A stretch of 64,000 bases of DNA from an uncultured Oscillospiraceae bacterium (GTDB lineage Bacteria; Bacillota; Clostridia; Oscillospirales; Oscillospiraceae): assembly GCA_934573735.1 (NCBI GenBank), contig CAKTMC010000004.1:42140-106139 (forward strand), given 5' to 3'. Shown here piece by piece: positions 49,943 to 58,648 of this stretch. The position numbers were made by a program, and so were the translations under genes. The notes below the pieces were generated by a model that searched no databases, was not told the DNA's origin, and was given only the letters and a program-made list of their open reading frames with translations. Every line of letters starts with the position of its first letter. The stretch's first letter is position 1.

Positions 49943-51153
49943 TTTGCGGACTTTTGGGCGAAAAGCTCGGTCATAGCTATTCTCCGCAGATACATTCCAT
50001 GCTCGGCGGCTACGAGTATCGCCTGTTTGAGCGCGATAGCTCGGAGCTTGACGCATTTTTTGCCGATACGAAATGGCAGGGCGTAAACGTGACGATACCA
50101 TATAAGCGCAGTGCGATGAGCTATTGCGATTTTATCAGCGAACGCGCACAGCGTATCGGCTGCGTCAATACGATAGTGCGGCGCGACGGCAAGCTTTACG
50201 GATACAATACCGACTATGACGGCTTTCTCGCACTTGTCCGCCTCTCCGGTCTTGAGCTGAGCGGAAAAAAGGCGCTTATACTCGGAAGCGGCGGCGCATC
50301 GCTTACCGCGCAGTGCGTACTGCGTGAGCTTGGGGCGGAGCCTGTGGTCATTTCCCGAAGCGGCGAGAATAATTATGAGAATATCTATGAGCATAAAGAC
50401 GCGCTGCTGCTCGTCAACGCAAGCCCGGTCGGAATGTACCCGAATAACGGCGAGTGCAAGGCAGAGCTTGCCCGGCTTCCGAGTCTTCGCTGTGTGCTCG
50501 ACCTCGTATATAACCCGATGCGCACAAGGCTTATACTGGATGCGGAGCGGCTCGGAATAAAGGCGCTGGGGGGGCTTCATATGCTCGTTGCGCAGGCTGC
50601 CGCCGCGTCGAGCTTGTTCACCGGCGCAGAGCCAGAGCACAGCGAGACGGAGATATATTCAGCAATCGAGCGGGAGATGCGGAATATAATCCTTGTCGGT
50701 ATGCCCGGCAGCGGGAAAAGCACGGTCGGCGCGGCGCTTGCCGCAAGACTCGGACGTAAATTCATTGATATCGACGACGAGATAGTACGCGCCGAGGGCG
50801 TGAGCATACCGGAGATTTTTGCCCGCGGCGGTGAGGATGAGTTTCGCACGGTCGAGCATAGAGTGCTTGAGAGGTTTACAAGGCTCAGCGGCGCCGTTAT
50901 CGCAAGCGGCGGGGGAGCGGTCACGCGGGAAGATAATTTTGACCTGCTGCGCCAGAATTCCTATGTCGTGTGGCTTCGGCGCGATTTGGATAAGCTGCCG
51001 ACCGACGGGCGGCCGCTTTCGCAGAGAGGGAGCCTTGAGGCGATGTACGCACGGCGCAGACCGCTGTATGAGGCGGCCTCCGATTTCACGGCTGATAATA
51101 ACGGCACGGTTTCAGAAACGGTAGTGGCGATAATAGGGGAGATATGCAGATGA
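49939..51153 (+). CDS. aroE-aroK: Fused shikimate dehydrogenase and shikimate kinase
   Basis: 404 residues. Residues 1-245 are AroE: LGHSYSPQIHS, NVTIPYKRSAM with the catalytic Lys, NTDYDGF, and the NADP loop GSGGASLTA. Residues about 247-404 are AroK: MPGSGKSTVG (P-loop, 254-263), DIDDEIVRAEGVSIPEIFARGGEDEFR, ASGGGAVTR and DGRPLSQR. The join is direct, with no linker. The protein would perform two sequential shikimate steps. GTG 49939 has GGAGG 7 nt upstream. Overlaps aroQ by 4 bp. Confidence 0.95.
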   Translation: MICGLLGEKLGHSYSPQIHSMLGGYEYRLFERDSSELDAFFADTKWQGVNVTIPYKRSAMSYCDFISERAQRIGCVNTIVRRDGKLYGYNTDYDGFLALVRLSGLELSGKKALILGSGGASLTAQCVLRELGAEPVVISRSGENNYENIYEHKDALLLVNASPVGMYPNNGECKAELARLPSLRCVLDLVYNPMRTRLILDAERLGIKALGGLHMLVAQAAAASSLFTGAEPEHSETEIYSAIEREMRNIILVGMPGSGKSTVGAALAARLGRKFIDIDDEIVRAEGVSIPEIFARGGEDEFRTVEHRVLERFTRLSGAVIASGGGAVTREDNFDLLRQNSYVVWLRRDLDKLPTDGRPLSQRGSLEAMYARRRPLYEAASDFTADNNGTVSETVVAIIGEICR

Positions 51154-51608
51154 AGCTTCTTATAATAAACGGACCTAATATGAACCTGCTCGGTCGACGC
51201 GAGCCGGAGATATACGGCAGACGCGGCTATGCCGAGCTTGAGGATTATATCCGTGCCCGCTGCGCCGAAAAGGGGATAGAGTGCGAGCTGTTTCAGTCAA
51301 ACCATGAGGGCGCGATAGTCGATGCAATTCAGGCGGCATACGGAAATGCCGACGGCATAGTCATAAATCCCGCCGCCTATACGCATACAAGCATTGCGAT
51401 ACTCGATGCACTCCGCGCCGTTAAGCTTCCTGCCGCAGAGGTGCATATGTCCGAGCCGAACGGACGTGAGCCGTTCAGAAGGATTTCGTATGCGGGCATG
51501 GCCTGCGTAGGACGCTTTGCGGGCGACGGCTTTGAATCCTATGGAAAGGCGATAGATTTTCTGACGGAATATATTAAGGTGGGGGACAGGAATATCCGCA
51601 GGGCTTGA
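51150..51608 (+). CDS. aroQ: Type II 3-dehydroquinate dehydratase
   Basis: 152 residues. IINGPNMNLLGRREPEIYG with the catalytic Tyr, FQSNHEGAIVDAIQ, INPAAYTHTSIAI with the catalytic His, and EVHMSEPNGREPFR are complete. It dehydrates 3-dehydroquinate to dehydroshikimate. ATG 51150 (GGGGAG 8 nt upstream) is preferred to ATG 51144. Last gene of the operon, so every step from DAHP to chorismate is encoded here. Confidence 0.96.
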   Translation: MKLLIINGPNMNLLGRREPEIYGRRGYAELEDYIRARCAEKGIECELFQSNHEGAIVDAIQAAYGNADGIVINPAAYTHTSIAILDALRAVKLPAAEVHMSEPNGREPFRRISYAGMACVGRFAGDGFESYGKAIDFLTEYIKVGDRNIRRA

Positions 51609-51633
51609 ATTTACGGCGGAATGGTGGTATAAT
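51605..51633 (+). promoter_or_regulatory. Promoter of the VanY-like carboxypeptidase
   Basis: TTGAAT (51605-51610), 17 nt, TATAAT (51628-51633); the -35 overlaps the aroQ stop codon. Confidence 0.75.
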
Positions 51634-51677
51634 AAACTGATTTAATTTATTTTTGATTGAAAGGCAGGTGCAGGGCA

Positions 51678-52508
51678 GTGAAAGGGAAGAAGGTCGCATG
51701 GCTTATATGCATGGCGGTACTGTGCCTTGTGCTTTATACCATAATCGACTCCCGCACCGAGAACTTGACCGATGTTATCTTCGGCGGTGTGGACGGAGCG
51801 TATATAAAAAGCGACAGCGTGTCCTTTCTTGACCCGGCCTCGCTGAATACGCCGGAGCCGACTGCGGACATCTGGCCGAAAATCGACCAGGAGGAATTTC
51901 TGAATGACTGGCGCTATAAGCTCGTTAACAGTGATAACCTCTTGTCCTCGGCCTTTGCCCCGGAGGAGCTTACCGAGATATCCGGTTATTACATGAGCTT
52001 TGACGCTCGTGCGGTGGACGATCTCAACGCGATGATACAGGCGCTCAAGGACGCGGGCTTTAATGTCGTCATAGGCGCTGCGTACAGAACATATACTTAT
52101 CAAAATCAGCTCTTTAACGGCAAGACAACTCAGATAGCGCTCGAGATGGGCATATCGACCGACTTTAATAAGCCGGAGTATCAGCAGGCCGTCGAGGAGG
52201 CAAAGAAAATAACCATGTTCCCCGGCAGCAGTGAGCATCAGCTCGGTCTTGCGGTGGATATATACGATAAGCACTATTCCCGCCTCGTCTATGAGAACAT
52301 GAACCATGATTTTTATGACTGGCTTGACGAGCACTGCGCCGAATACGGCTTTATCAAGAGATACCCGACGCGCAAGGTGCTCTTGACCGGCTGGGATGAG
52401 CCGTGGCACTATCGCTATGTCGGCAAGGAGGCCGCTCAGTTTATCATGCAAACCGGCATATGCTTTGAGGAATTCTACGCGCACTATAACCCGGATTATC
52501 GTATTTAA
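51678..52508 (+). CDS. M15-family D-alanyl-D-alanine carboxypeptidase (VanY-like)
   Basis: 276 residues. One N-terminal membrane anchor (about 5-23), then the M15B domain with the zinc motif SSEHQLGLAVDI (S-x-H-x6-D) and the catalytic EPWHYRYVG. It cuts the terminal D-Ala of peptidoglycan outside the cell. GTG 51678 has AGGTG 7 nt upstream; a TTG at 51657 lacks a site. No van resistance genes are near, so wall maturation is more likely than resistance. Confidence 0.92.
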   Translation: MKGKKVAWLICMAVLCLVLYTIIDSRTENLTDVIFGGVDGAYIKSDSVSFLDPASLNTPEPTADIWPKIDQEEFLNDWRYKLVNSDNLLSSAFAPEELTEISGYYMSFDARAVDDLNAMIQALKDAGFNVVIGAAYRTYTYQNQLFNGKTTQIALEMGISTDFNKPEYQQAVEEAKKITMFPGSSEHQLGLAVDIYDKHYSRLVYENMNHDFYDWLDEHCAEYGFIKRYPTRKVLLTGWDEPWHYRYVGKEAAQFIMQTGICFEEFYAHYNPDYRI

Positions 52509-52541
52509 TCAAAATATTCTGTACTTATGGCAAAAAAGGTC

Positions 52542-52570
52542 TTGCATTATACAGGATACAGTGCTATTAT
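52542..52570 (+). promoter_or_regulatory. Promoter of the rimP-nusA-infB operon
   Basis: TTGCAT (52542-52547), 17 nt, TATTAT (52565-52570). Transcription starts near 52577, 18 nt before a terminator hairpin. Confidence 0.7.
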
Positions 52571-52594
52571 ATAACTAAGGATTATGGTAATGTC

Positions 52595-52621
52595 AGAGTG
52601 AGCTTCGGCTCACTCTTTTTT
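52595..52621 (+). terminator. Leader terminator upstream of rimP
   Basis: A perfect 9-bp stem AGAGTGAGC/GCTCACTCT closed by a TTCG tetraloop, then T6. It lies between the promoter and rimP, the position of the NusA-autoregulated terminator described for the Bacillus rimP-nusA operon. Confidence 0.85.
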
Positions 52622-52663
52622 ACGAGCGGCATTGCCGCACTAAAATATGGAAGTGAGATAAAC

Positions 52664-53119
52664 ATGAGCAAGATAACCGACAAGGTGTTTGCACTGGCAA
52701 AGCCGGTCGTAGAGCAGGAGGGCTGCTCGCTTTGGGACGTGGAATATGTGCGCGAGGCGGGAAGCTGGTATCTGCGGGTTTATATTGATAAGGACGGCGG
52801 CGTCTCGATTGATGACTGCGAGAAAATAAGCCGCGCACTCGACCCGCTTCTTGACGAGGCGGACCCGATACCCGACAGCTATGTTTTTGAGGTCGGCTCT
52901 GCCGGAGCGGAGCGGGAGCTCAAGCGCCCCTCGGACTTTGAGCAGTTTATGGGAAGTCAGGTCGAGGTAAAGCTCTATCAGCCGAAAAACGGCAGAAAGT
53001 CCTTTGTCGGCACGCTGGAGGCATATGATAACGGCGCAGTTACCGTCACGGCGGGCAAGGAAACGCTGAAATTTGATAAGTCACAGGTCGCGCAGGTCAG
53101 ACTGCACGCAACGATATAA
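52664..53119 (+). CDS. rimP: Ribosome maturation factor RimP
   Basis: 151 residues. LAKPVVEQEGCSLWDVEYVREAGSWYLRVYID, SIDDCEKISRALDPLLDEADPI and VGSAGAERELKR are the family signatures; the C-terminal SH3-like domain follows. It assists 30S assembly. ATG 52664 has a GTGAG site; an upstream in-frame start would lie within the leader terminator. Confidence 0.95.
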   Translation: MSKITDKVFALAKPVVEQEGCSLWDVEYVREAGSWYLRVYIDKDGGVSIDDCEKISRALDPLLDEADPIPDSYVFEVGSAGAERELKRPSDFEQFMGSQVEVKLYQPKNGRKSFVGTLEAYDNGAVTVTAGKETLKFDKSQVAQVRLHATI

Positions 53120-53133
53120 AAGGGGTTAAAGTA

Positions 53134-54186
53134 ATGAACGCAGAATTTTTTGAAGCCATAGAGGATATCGAGAAGGAAAAGGGCATCCCGAGAAGCTATA
53201 TGTACGACAAGATAAATCAGGCCATGCTCGCCGCATTCAGACGCGACAATCCCGACTGTGGGGATAATGTCGAGGTCGTCATGGATGAGGACAAAAAGCG
53301 CATAGACATGGTCGTGAAGAAGACTGTCGTTGAAGAGGTCGAGGATGCAAACCTTGAGATAAATCTCGAAGCGGCAAAGAAAATCAGCAAGCGCGCAAAG
53401 CTCGGCGACATCGTCTCCGTCCCGGTCGAGACAAAGAAGTTTGGCCGTATCGCGGCGCAGGCTGCAAAGCAGGTCATTATTCAGGGCATACGCGAGGCGG
53501 AGCGCGGGCTGGTCTTTGAGGAGTTTACCTCCAAGGAGCATGAGATACTTACCGGTATCGTATCCCACATAGAGCCGCGCAACGGCAGCGTTTCCATCCG
53601 CATCTCCTCCAACAGCGAGTTTACCGAGGCCATGCTCAGCGCAAACGAGCGCATCAAGACCGAGGAGCTCAAGGAGGGCGACCATATCAAGGTCTATGTC
53701 GTTGAGGTCAGAAACTCGACCCGCGGCCCTCAGGTGCTCATTAGCCGCACCCATCCCGGTCTTGTCAAGCGTCTGTTTGAGCTTGAGGTTCCCGAGATAT
53801 ACGACGGCACCGTGGAGATAAAGTCCATCGCCCGCGAGGCGGGAAGCCGCACCAAGATGGCGGTCTGGTCGGCGGATGCCAATGTTGACCCCATCGGCTC
53901 CTGCGTCGGTCCCAAGGGCGGCCGTGTTGCAAGCATCGTAAACGAGCTTGGCGGCGAGAAGATAGACATAGTCAAGTACAGCGAAAATCCCGAGGAGTAC
54001 ATCGCTGCGGCGCTGTCTCCGTCCGAGGTCGTGAGCGTCACCATGCTTGAGGACGGCAAGAGCTGCCGTGTCATCGTGCCGGATAATCAGCTCTCTCTTG
54101 CAATCGGCAAGGAGGGGCAGAACGCACGTCTGGCAGCAAAGCTCACCGGCTTCAAGATAGATATCAAGCCTGAGTCCGAGGCTTAA
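53134..54186 (+). CDS. nusA: Transcription termination/antitermination protein NusA
   Basis: 350 residues: N-terminal RNA polymerase-binding domain (1-130), S1 domain (about 135-200, LTGIVSHIEPRNGSVSIRI), and two KH domains (RTKMAVWSADANVDPIGSCVGPKGGR, LAIGKEGQNARLAAKLTG). The short form without C-terminal acidic repeats is normal for Firmicutes. It binds elongating polymerase and may control the leader terminator of its own operon (inference from Bacillus). Confidence 0.97.
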   Translation: MNAEFFEAIEDIEKEKGIPRSYMYDKINQAMLAAFRRDNPDCGDNVEVVMDEDKKRIDMVVKKTVVEEVEDANLEINLEAAKKISKRAKLGDIVSVPVETKKFGRIAAQAAKQVIIQGIREAERGLVFEEFTSKEHEILTGIVSHIEPRNGSVSIRISSNSEFTEAMLSANERIKTEELKEGDHIKVYVVEVRNSTRGPQVLISRTHPGLVKRLFELEVPEIYDGTVEIKSIAREAGSRTKMAVWSADANVDPIGSCVGPKGGRVASIVNELGGEKIDIVKYSENPEEYIAAALSPSEVVSVTMLEDGKSCRVIVPDNQLSLAIGKEGQNARLAAKLTGFKIDIKPESEA

Positions 54187-54209
54187 TTTTTGAGAAAGGC
54201 GGCGGCAGG

Positions 54210-54476
54210 ATGCAAAAGAAAATACCCATGCGGCAGTGTCTCGGCTGCCGCGAAATGAAGCCGAAGCGCGAGCTTATCCGCGTTGTCCGTTCGCCCGAGG
54301 GCGAGATAGGGCTTGACTTCAAGGGCAAGGCGCCGGGGCGCGGAGCATATATATGCTCAAGTCCCGAATGCTTGAAAAAAGCAATAAAGACCAAGGCTCT
54401 GGAGCGCGCATTTTCGGCGCAGATACCCTCAGAGGTATATGATAAACTGAATGAAGAAATGGAGGCCGGAGAATGA
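54210..54476 (+). CDS. ylxR: YlxR RNA-binding-like protein
   Basis: 88 residues. PMRQCLGCREMKPKRELIRVVR and GKAPGRGAYICSSPECLKKAIK are the DUF448/YlxR hallmarks, including the CxxC. It is the standard third gene after nusA. It overlaps the next gene by 4 bp. Confidence 0.95.
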   Translation: MQKKIPMRQCLGCREMKPKRELIRVVRSPEGEIGLDFKGKAPGRGAYICSSPECLKKAIKTKALERAFSAQIPSEVYDKLNEEMEAGE

Positions 54477-54907
54477 GAGAAAAAACACTCAGGCTGCTTG
54501 GCCTCATGCGCAGGGCAAACGCGATTTCCGTCGGCGAGACGAATACCGGCGGCGCAGTCAGGGCAGGAAAGGCAAAGCTGCTGATTTTGGCGCAGGATTC
54601 GTCGGATAACGCCCGCAGACGCGCCGAGGGCTTTACGCGGGGGAGAAACGTTCTCACCGTGACAGTGCCCTTTACCAAGGATGAGATAGCCTCAAATGTC
54701 GGTTTACCCGGCTGCTCCATGGCGGCGATAACGGATATCGGCTTTGCAAACGCATTTATGAAGTCTCTGGCGGAGGCCGTCCCCGGCTGCTATGATGAGC
54801 AGCTTGCCGAGGTGCAGCAGCGCTTTGCAAAGGCCGATAAGCGCAAAAAAGAGGCGGCAGCGCACGAGAAGAACAAGAGGATCGGAAAGAGGAGGAATGA
54901 CGTATGA
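54473..54907 (+). CDS. ylxQ: L7Ae-family RNA-binding protein YlxQ
   Basis: 144 residues. KTLRLLGLMRRANAISVGET, VRAGKAKLLILAQDSSDNARRR and an L7Ae/L30e-like fold; the Lys/Arg-rich tail is likely disordered. Homologues bind kink-turn RNA. The stop overlaps infB by 4 bp. Confidence 0.9.
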   Translation: MREKTLRLLGLMRRANAISVGETNTGGAVRAGKAKLLILAQDSSDNARRRAEGFTRGRNVLTVTVPFTKDEIASNVGLPGCSMAAITDIGFANAFMKSLAEAVPGCYDEQLAEVQQRFAKADKRKKEAAAHEKNKRIGKRRNDV

Positions 54908-57291
54908 GCATGATAAAATACAGAGTGCATGAAGTTGCAAAGGATTTCAACGTAACATCAAAGGTGATTGGGCAGATTTTGACCGATTATATCGCGCCGC
55001 CCAAAAACCATATGCAGGTGCTGGAGAATCATGAGCTCGACGTTATCTTCGAGTATATGACCCAGCATAATCAGGCGGACAGCCTTGAGGATATCTTCAA
55101 GGTGCCCGAAAAGCCCGCCGCTCCTGCAAAGAAGGAGCAGGAGAGCGCAAAGCCCGCGCAGGGCGAGAAGAAGTCCGAAAAGACCGATAAGTCCGAAAAG
55201 GCGGAAAAGCAGCCCGCCGCTCCCGCGCAGGCTCAGAGCCAGCAGAGCGCTCCGCAGCAGAAGGCAGACAAGGCAAATAAGCCGCACACCCCGCGTCAGG
55301 TCGCCGAAAAGCGCGTTATCGACACTCGCGGCAGCGCGGCCGTGAATATCGAGAAATATAACGAGAAGTTTGAAGACCTTGCGGGCAGTAAGACCGGCTC
55401 CGGCAATATGCGCCACAGCTCCAAGGAGAAGATAGTCAGCAAGGCAAAGCAGCGTCAAAATCAGCAGTCCGCTTCCTCCAAGCGCCGTCAGGAGGAGCGC
55501 AACCGTATGCAGAAGCTTCAGCTTGAGATAGCCAAGAAGCAGCAGCTAAAGGTCGAAATTCCCGATGAGATAGCCGTCGGTGAGCTTGCCTCCCGTATGA
55601 AAAAGACCGCGTCCGAGGTCATAAAGCAGCTCTTTAAGCTCGGCGTTTTCGCCTCCGTGTCTGATGTTATCGACTATGACACCGCGGCGCTCGTTGCCAT
55701 GGAGCTTGGCTGCAAGGTCGAGAAGGAGGTCATCGTCACCGTTGAGGAGCGCCTTATCGACGACCATGAGGATAAGCCCGAGGATCTCGTTCCCCGCGCT
55801 CCCGTCGTTGTCGTTATGGGTCACGTTGACCACGGCAAGACCTCTACCCTTGACTATATCCGTCATGCAAACGTCGTCTCCGGCGAGGCCGGCGGCATCA
55901 CGCAGCATATCGGCGCATATACCGTTGAGATAAACGGCAGCCCCATCACCTTCCTTGATACCCCGGGTCACGAGGCCTTCACCTCGATGCGTGCCCGCGG
56001 CGCAATGGTCACTGATATCGCAATTCTCGTAGTCGCGGCGGATGACGGCATCATGCCGCAGACCATTGAAAGCATCAACCACGCGAAGGCCGCGAATATT
56101 CCGGTCGTCGTTGCGATAAATAAGATGGACACCGTCGGCGCAAATCCCGACCGTATCAAGCAGCAGCTCACCGAGTATGACCTTGTTCCCGAGGAATGGG
56201 GCGGAGACACTATCGTATGCCCGATTTCCGCAAAGACCGGTATGGGCATGGATAATCTGCTTGAAAACCTTGTTGTCCTCGCCGAGGTTCAGGAGCTTAA
56301 GGCAAATCCGAACCGCGCCGCAAAGGGCACAGTCATTGAGGCGCGTCTCGATAAGGGCCGTGGACCTATCATGACCGTCCTTGTCCAGAACGGCACGCTC
56401 AAGGCAGGCGACATTATCATAGCCGGTACCGCAGTCGGTCGTGTCCGTACCATGATAAACGACAGGGGACAGCGCGTCACCGAGGCGGGCCCCTCCACGC
56501 CGGTTGAGATTTCCGGTCTTTCCGAGGTCCCGAGCGCGGGCGATATCTTTAACGCCGTTGCCGATGAGCGTATGGCAAGAGAGCTTGCCGAGGAGCGCCG
56601 CGTCCAGCAGATGAATAACGCCATGGGCGGAGCAAAGAAGGTAAGCCTTGAGGACATCTTCAGCCAGATCAAGTCCGGCGAGATGAAGACGCTCAACATC
56701 ATCGTCAAGGCGGACGTTCAGGGTACTGCCGAGGCGGTCAAGACCTCGCTTGAGAAGATATCCAACGATGAGGTTCGCGTCAAGGTCATCCACAGCGCAG
56801 TCGGCGCTATCAACGAGAGCGACGTTATGCTTGCCGCCACCTCCGGCGCGATCATCGTCGGCTTCAACGTCCGCCCGGACAATGCCGCCCGCGACAGCGC
56901 CGCGCGCTCCAATGTCGATATGCGTATGTATCGCGTCATTTACGACTGCATAAACGAAATCGAGGCCGCCATGAAGGGCATGCTTGCCCCGCAGTTCAAG
57001 GAGGTCGTCATCGGTCACGCCGAGGTGCGCGAGACCTATAAGGTCTCCAAGGTCGGCACCGTCTGCGGCTGCTACTGCACGGACGGCAAGATTCAGCGCG
57101 GCTGCGAGGTTCGCGTTCTGCGTGACAATATCGTCATCCACGAGGGCGAGCTGGCGTCCCTGCGCCGTTTCAAGGACGACGTTAAGGAGGTCGCCTCCGG
57201 CTACGAATGCGGTATGCAGGTCGAGAAGTTCAACGACATCAAGGTCGGCGACGTTATCGAGTGCTTCGTAATGGAGCAGATAAACAGATAA
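54904..57291 (+). CDS. infB: Translation initiation factor IF-2
   Basis: 795 residues. A variable, low-complexity N-terminus (about 65-210, Lys/Glu/Ala/Gln-rich) precedes the IF2N domain (IPDEIAVGELASRMKKTASE) and the GTPase: G1 GHVDHGKTS, G3 DTPGHE, G4 NKMD. C-terminal IF2 domains bind fMet-tRNA. No frameshift seen. Codon use is of the highly expressed type. The hairpin after the stop probably reduces readthrough into rbfA. Confidence 0.97.
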   Translation: MSMIKYRVHEVAKDFNVTSKVIGQILTDYIAPPKNHMQVLENHELDVIFEYMTQHNQADSLEDIFKVPEKPAAPAKKEQESAKPAQGEKKSEKTDKSEKAEKQPAAPAQAQSQQSAPQQKADKANKPHTPRQVAEKRVIDTRGSAAVNIEKYNEKFEDLAGSKTGSGNMRHSSKEKIVSKAKQRQNQQSASSKRRQEERNRMQKLQLEIAKKQQLKVEIPDEIAVGELASRMKKTASEVIKQLFKLGVFASVSDVIDYDTAALVAMELGCKVEKEVIVTVEERLIDDHEDKPEDLVPRAPVVVVMGHVDHGKTSTLDYIRHANVVSGEAGGITQHIGAYTVEINGSPITFLDTPGHEAFTSMRARGAMVTDIAILVVAADDGIMPQTIESINHAKAANIPVVVAINKMDTVGANPDRIKQQLTEYDLVPEEWGGDTIVCPISAKTGMGMDNLLENLVVLAEVQELKANPNRAAKGTVIEARLDKGRGPIMTVLVQNGTLKAGDIIIAGTAVGRVRTMINDRGQRVTEAGPSTPVEISGLSEVPSAGDIFNAVADERMARELAEERRVQQMNNAMGGAKKVSLEDIFSQIKSGEMKTLNIIVKADVQGTAEAVKTSLEKISNDEVRVKVIHSAVGAINESDVMLAATSGAIIVGFNVRPDNAARDSAARSNVDMRMYRVIYDCINEIEAAMKGMLAPQFKEVVIGHAEVRETYKVSKVGTVCGCYCTDGKIQRGCEVRVLRDNIVIHEGELASLRRFKDDVKEVASGYECGMQVEKFNDIKVGDVIECFVMEQINR

Positions 57292-57303
57292 GCTTATAGG
57301 AAC

Positions 57304-57331
57304 AGGGCGCTTTGATTTTAAGCGCCCTTTC
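57304..57331 (+). terminator. Hairpin between infB and rbfA
   Basis: AGGGCGCTT (57304-57312) pairs perfectly with AAGCGCCCT (57320-57328), then TTCG. The T tract is short, so it is likely a partial terminator inside the operon. Confidence 0.6.
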
Positions 57332-57350
57332 GCTGCAAGAGGAGAATTAT

Positions 57351-57716
57351 ATGGCATCCAATAAATTAGCAAGGACAAATGACGATATTCAGTTCGTCAT
57401 CTCCAAGCTGCTGCGCGAGGTCAAGGACCCCCGCGTCCAGCAGGGTATGATAAGCGTCACAAGAGTCGAGACCACGGGCGATTTGCGCTATTCAAAGATT
57501 TGGCTCTCCGTCATGGGCATGCAGGACGAGAAGGAGTTCAAAAAGGGACTCAAATCCGCCTCCGGCTGGCTTCGCCGTGAGCTTGGCACCTCGATGAATT
57601 TGCGCTACACCCCTGAGCTCGTCTTTGAGATAGACCACAGCATCGAGTACGGCGCGCACATCAGCGAGGTTATCAGTAATCTTGATATCAAGAGAGACGA
57701 GGATGATGGCGAATGA
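57351..57716 (+). CDS. rbfA: Ribosome-binding factor A
   Basis: 121 residues. Single KH-like domain with LARTNDDIQFVISKLLREVKDPRV, MISVTRVETTGDLRYSKIW and LRYTPELVFEIDHSIEYG. It acts in 30S maturation. The ATG at 57351 has AAGAGGAG upstream. Overlaps the DHH gene by 4 bp. Confidence 0.95.
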   Translation: MASNKLARTNDDIQFVISKLLREVKDPRVQQGMISVTRVETTGDLRYSKIWLSVMGMQDEKEFKKGLKSASGWLRRELGTSMNLRYTPELVFEIDHSIEYGAHISEVISNLDIKRDEDDGE

Positions 57717-58648
57717 CCGCGCAGGAATGCTCCGGACTTTTACTGAGTAAGAATAATATTCTTATAATAACCCATTCAAATCCCGACGGGGACACGCTTT
57801 GCAGTGCCGCCGCGCTTTGCAGTGCGCTGCGCCGCGCCGGAAAGCGGGCAAATCTGTATAAAAACCCGGCGGTTATGTCAAAATTCTTGCCCCACGTCGA
57901 GAAATACTTTGCTCCCAAGAGCTTTAAGCCGAAATATATCGTTTCGGTTGACGTTGCAACGGAGAAAATGTTTGCGGCTGGCTTTGAGGGCGAGATAGAT
58001 TTATGCATTGACCACCACCCGACAAATTCCCACTACGCCAAGAAGGAGCTTATCTGCCCGGAGAAGGCGGCCTGCGGGGAAATCGTGCTCGAGATAATCA
58101 AGGAAATGTGCGGAGGACTCAGCCGCGAGGAGGCTGATCTGCTCTATATCGCAGTCACGACCGATACCGGCTGCTTCCAGTATCTCAACACAAGCTCCGC
58201 GACCTTCAGAGCGGCGGCAGAGCTTTTGGACTTCGGTGCGGACACGGCGATGGTCAACACAAAGTTTTTCCGCAAGATGTCCCGCGCCCGTATGAAGCTT
58301 GAGGGCATGATTTATTCCGATATGGGCTTTTATCGTGACGGTAAGATAAGCGTTGCGATAATTACCAGGGAAATGCTGCGCGAGGCCGGTGCAGGCGAAG
58401 AGGACTGCGATGATTTGGCGGGGCTTGCCGGCAGAGCCGAGGGCAGCCGCGTGAATATTACTATCCGTGAGCGTGAGGACGGCAGCAGCAAGGTCTCGGT
58501 TCGCAGCGGCAGCGACGTCAGCAGCAGCGATATCTGCGCCGTTTTCGGCGGCGGGGGACACGCTATGGCGGCTGGCTGCACCATCGACTGCCCGCCCGAC
58601 AAGGCGCGAGATATGCTCCTTGCTGTCGTGGATGAGGTCTGGAAATGA
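57713..58648 (+). CDS. nrnA: DHH-family phosphoesterase (NrnA-like nanoRNase)
   Basis: 311 residues. DHH motif set: THSNPDGDTLCS, SVDVATEKM, CIDHHPTN and VTTDTGCFQY, with a C-terminal DHHA1 RNA-binding domain GGGGHAMAAG. NrnA proteins degrade short oligoribonucleotides and dephosphorylate pAp. The rbfA-nrnA-truB-ribF order is typical of Firmicutes. Overlaps truB by 4 bp. Confidence 0.93.
   Translation: MTAQECSGLLLSKNNILIITHSNPDGDTLCSAAALCSALRRAGKRANLYKNPAVMSKFLPHVEKYFAPKSFKPKYIVSVDVATEKMFAAGFEGEIDLCIDHHPTNSHYAKKELICPEKAACGEIVLEIIKEMCGGLSREEADLLYIAVTTDTGCFQYLNTSSATFRAAAELLDFGADTAMVNTKFFRKMSRARMKLEGMIYSDMGFYRDGKISVAIITREMLREAGAGEEDCDDLAGLAGRAEGSRVNITIREREDGSSKVSVRSGSDVSSSDICAVFGGGGHAMAAGCTIDCPPDKARDMLLAVVDEVWK

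Noticed and set aside
55546..57378. 610-residue minus-strand open frame
   Set aside because: Antisense to infB, which has intact GTPase motifs.
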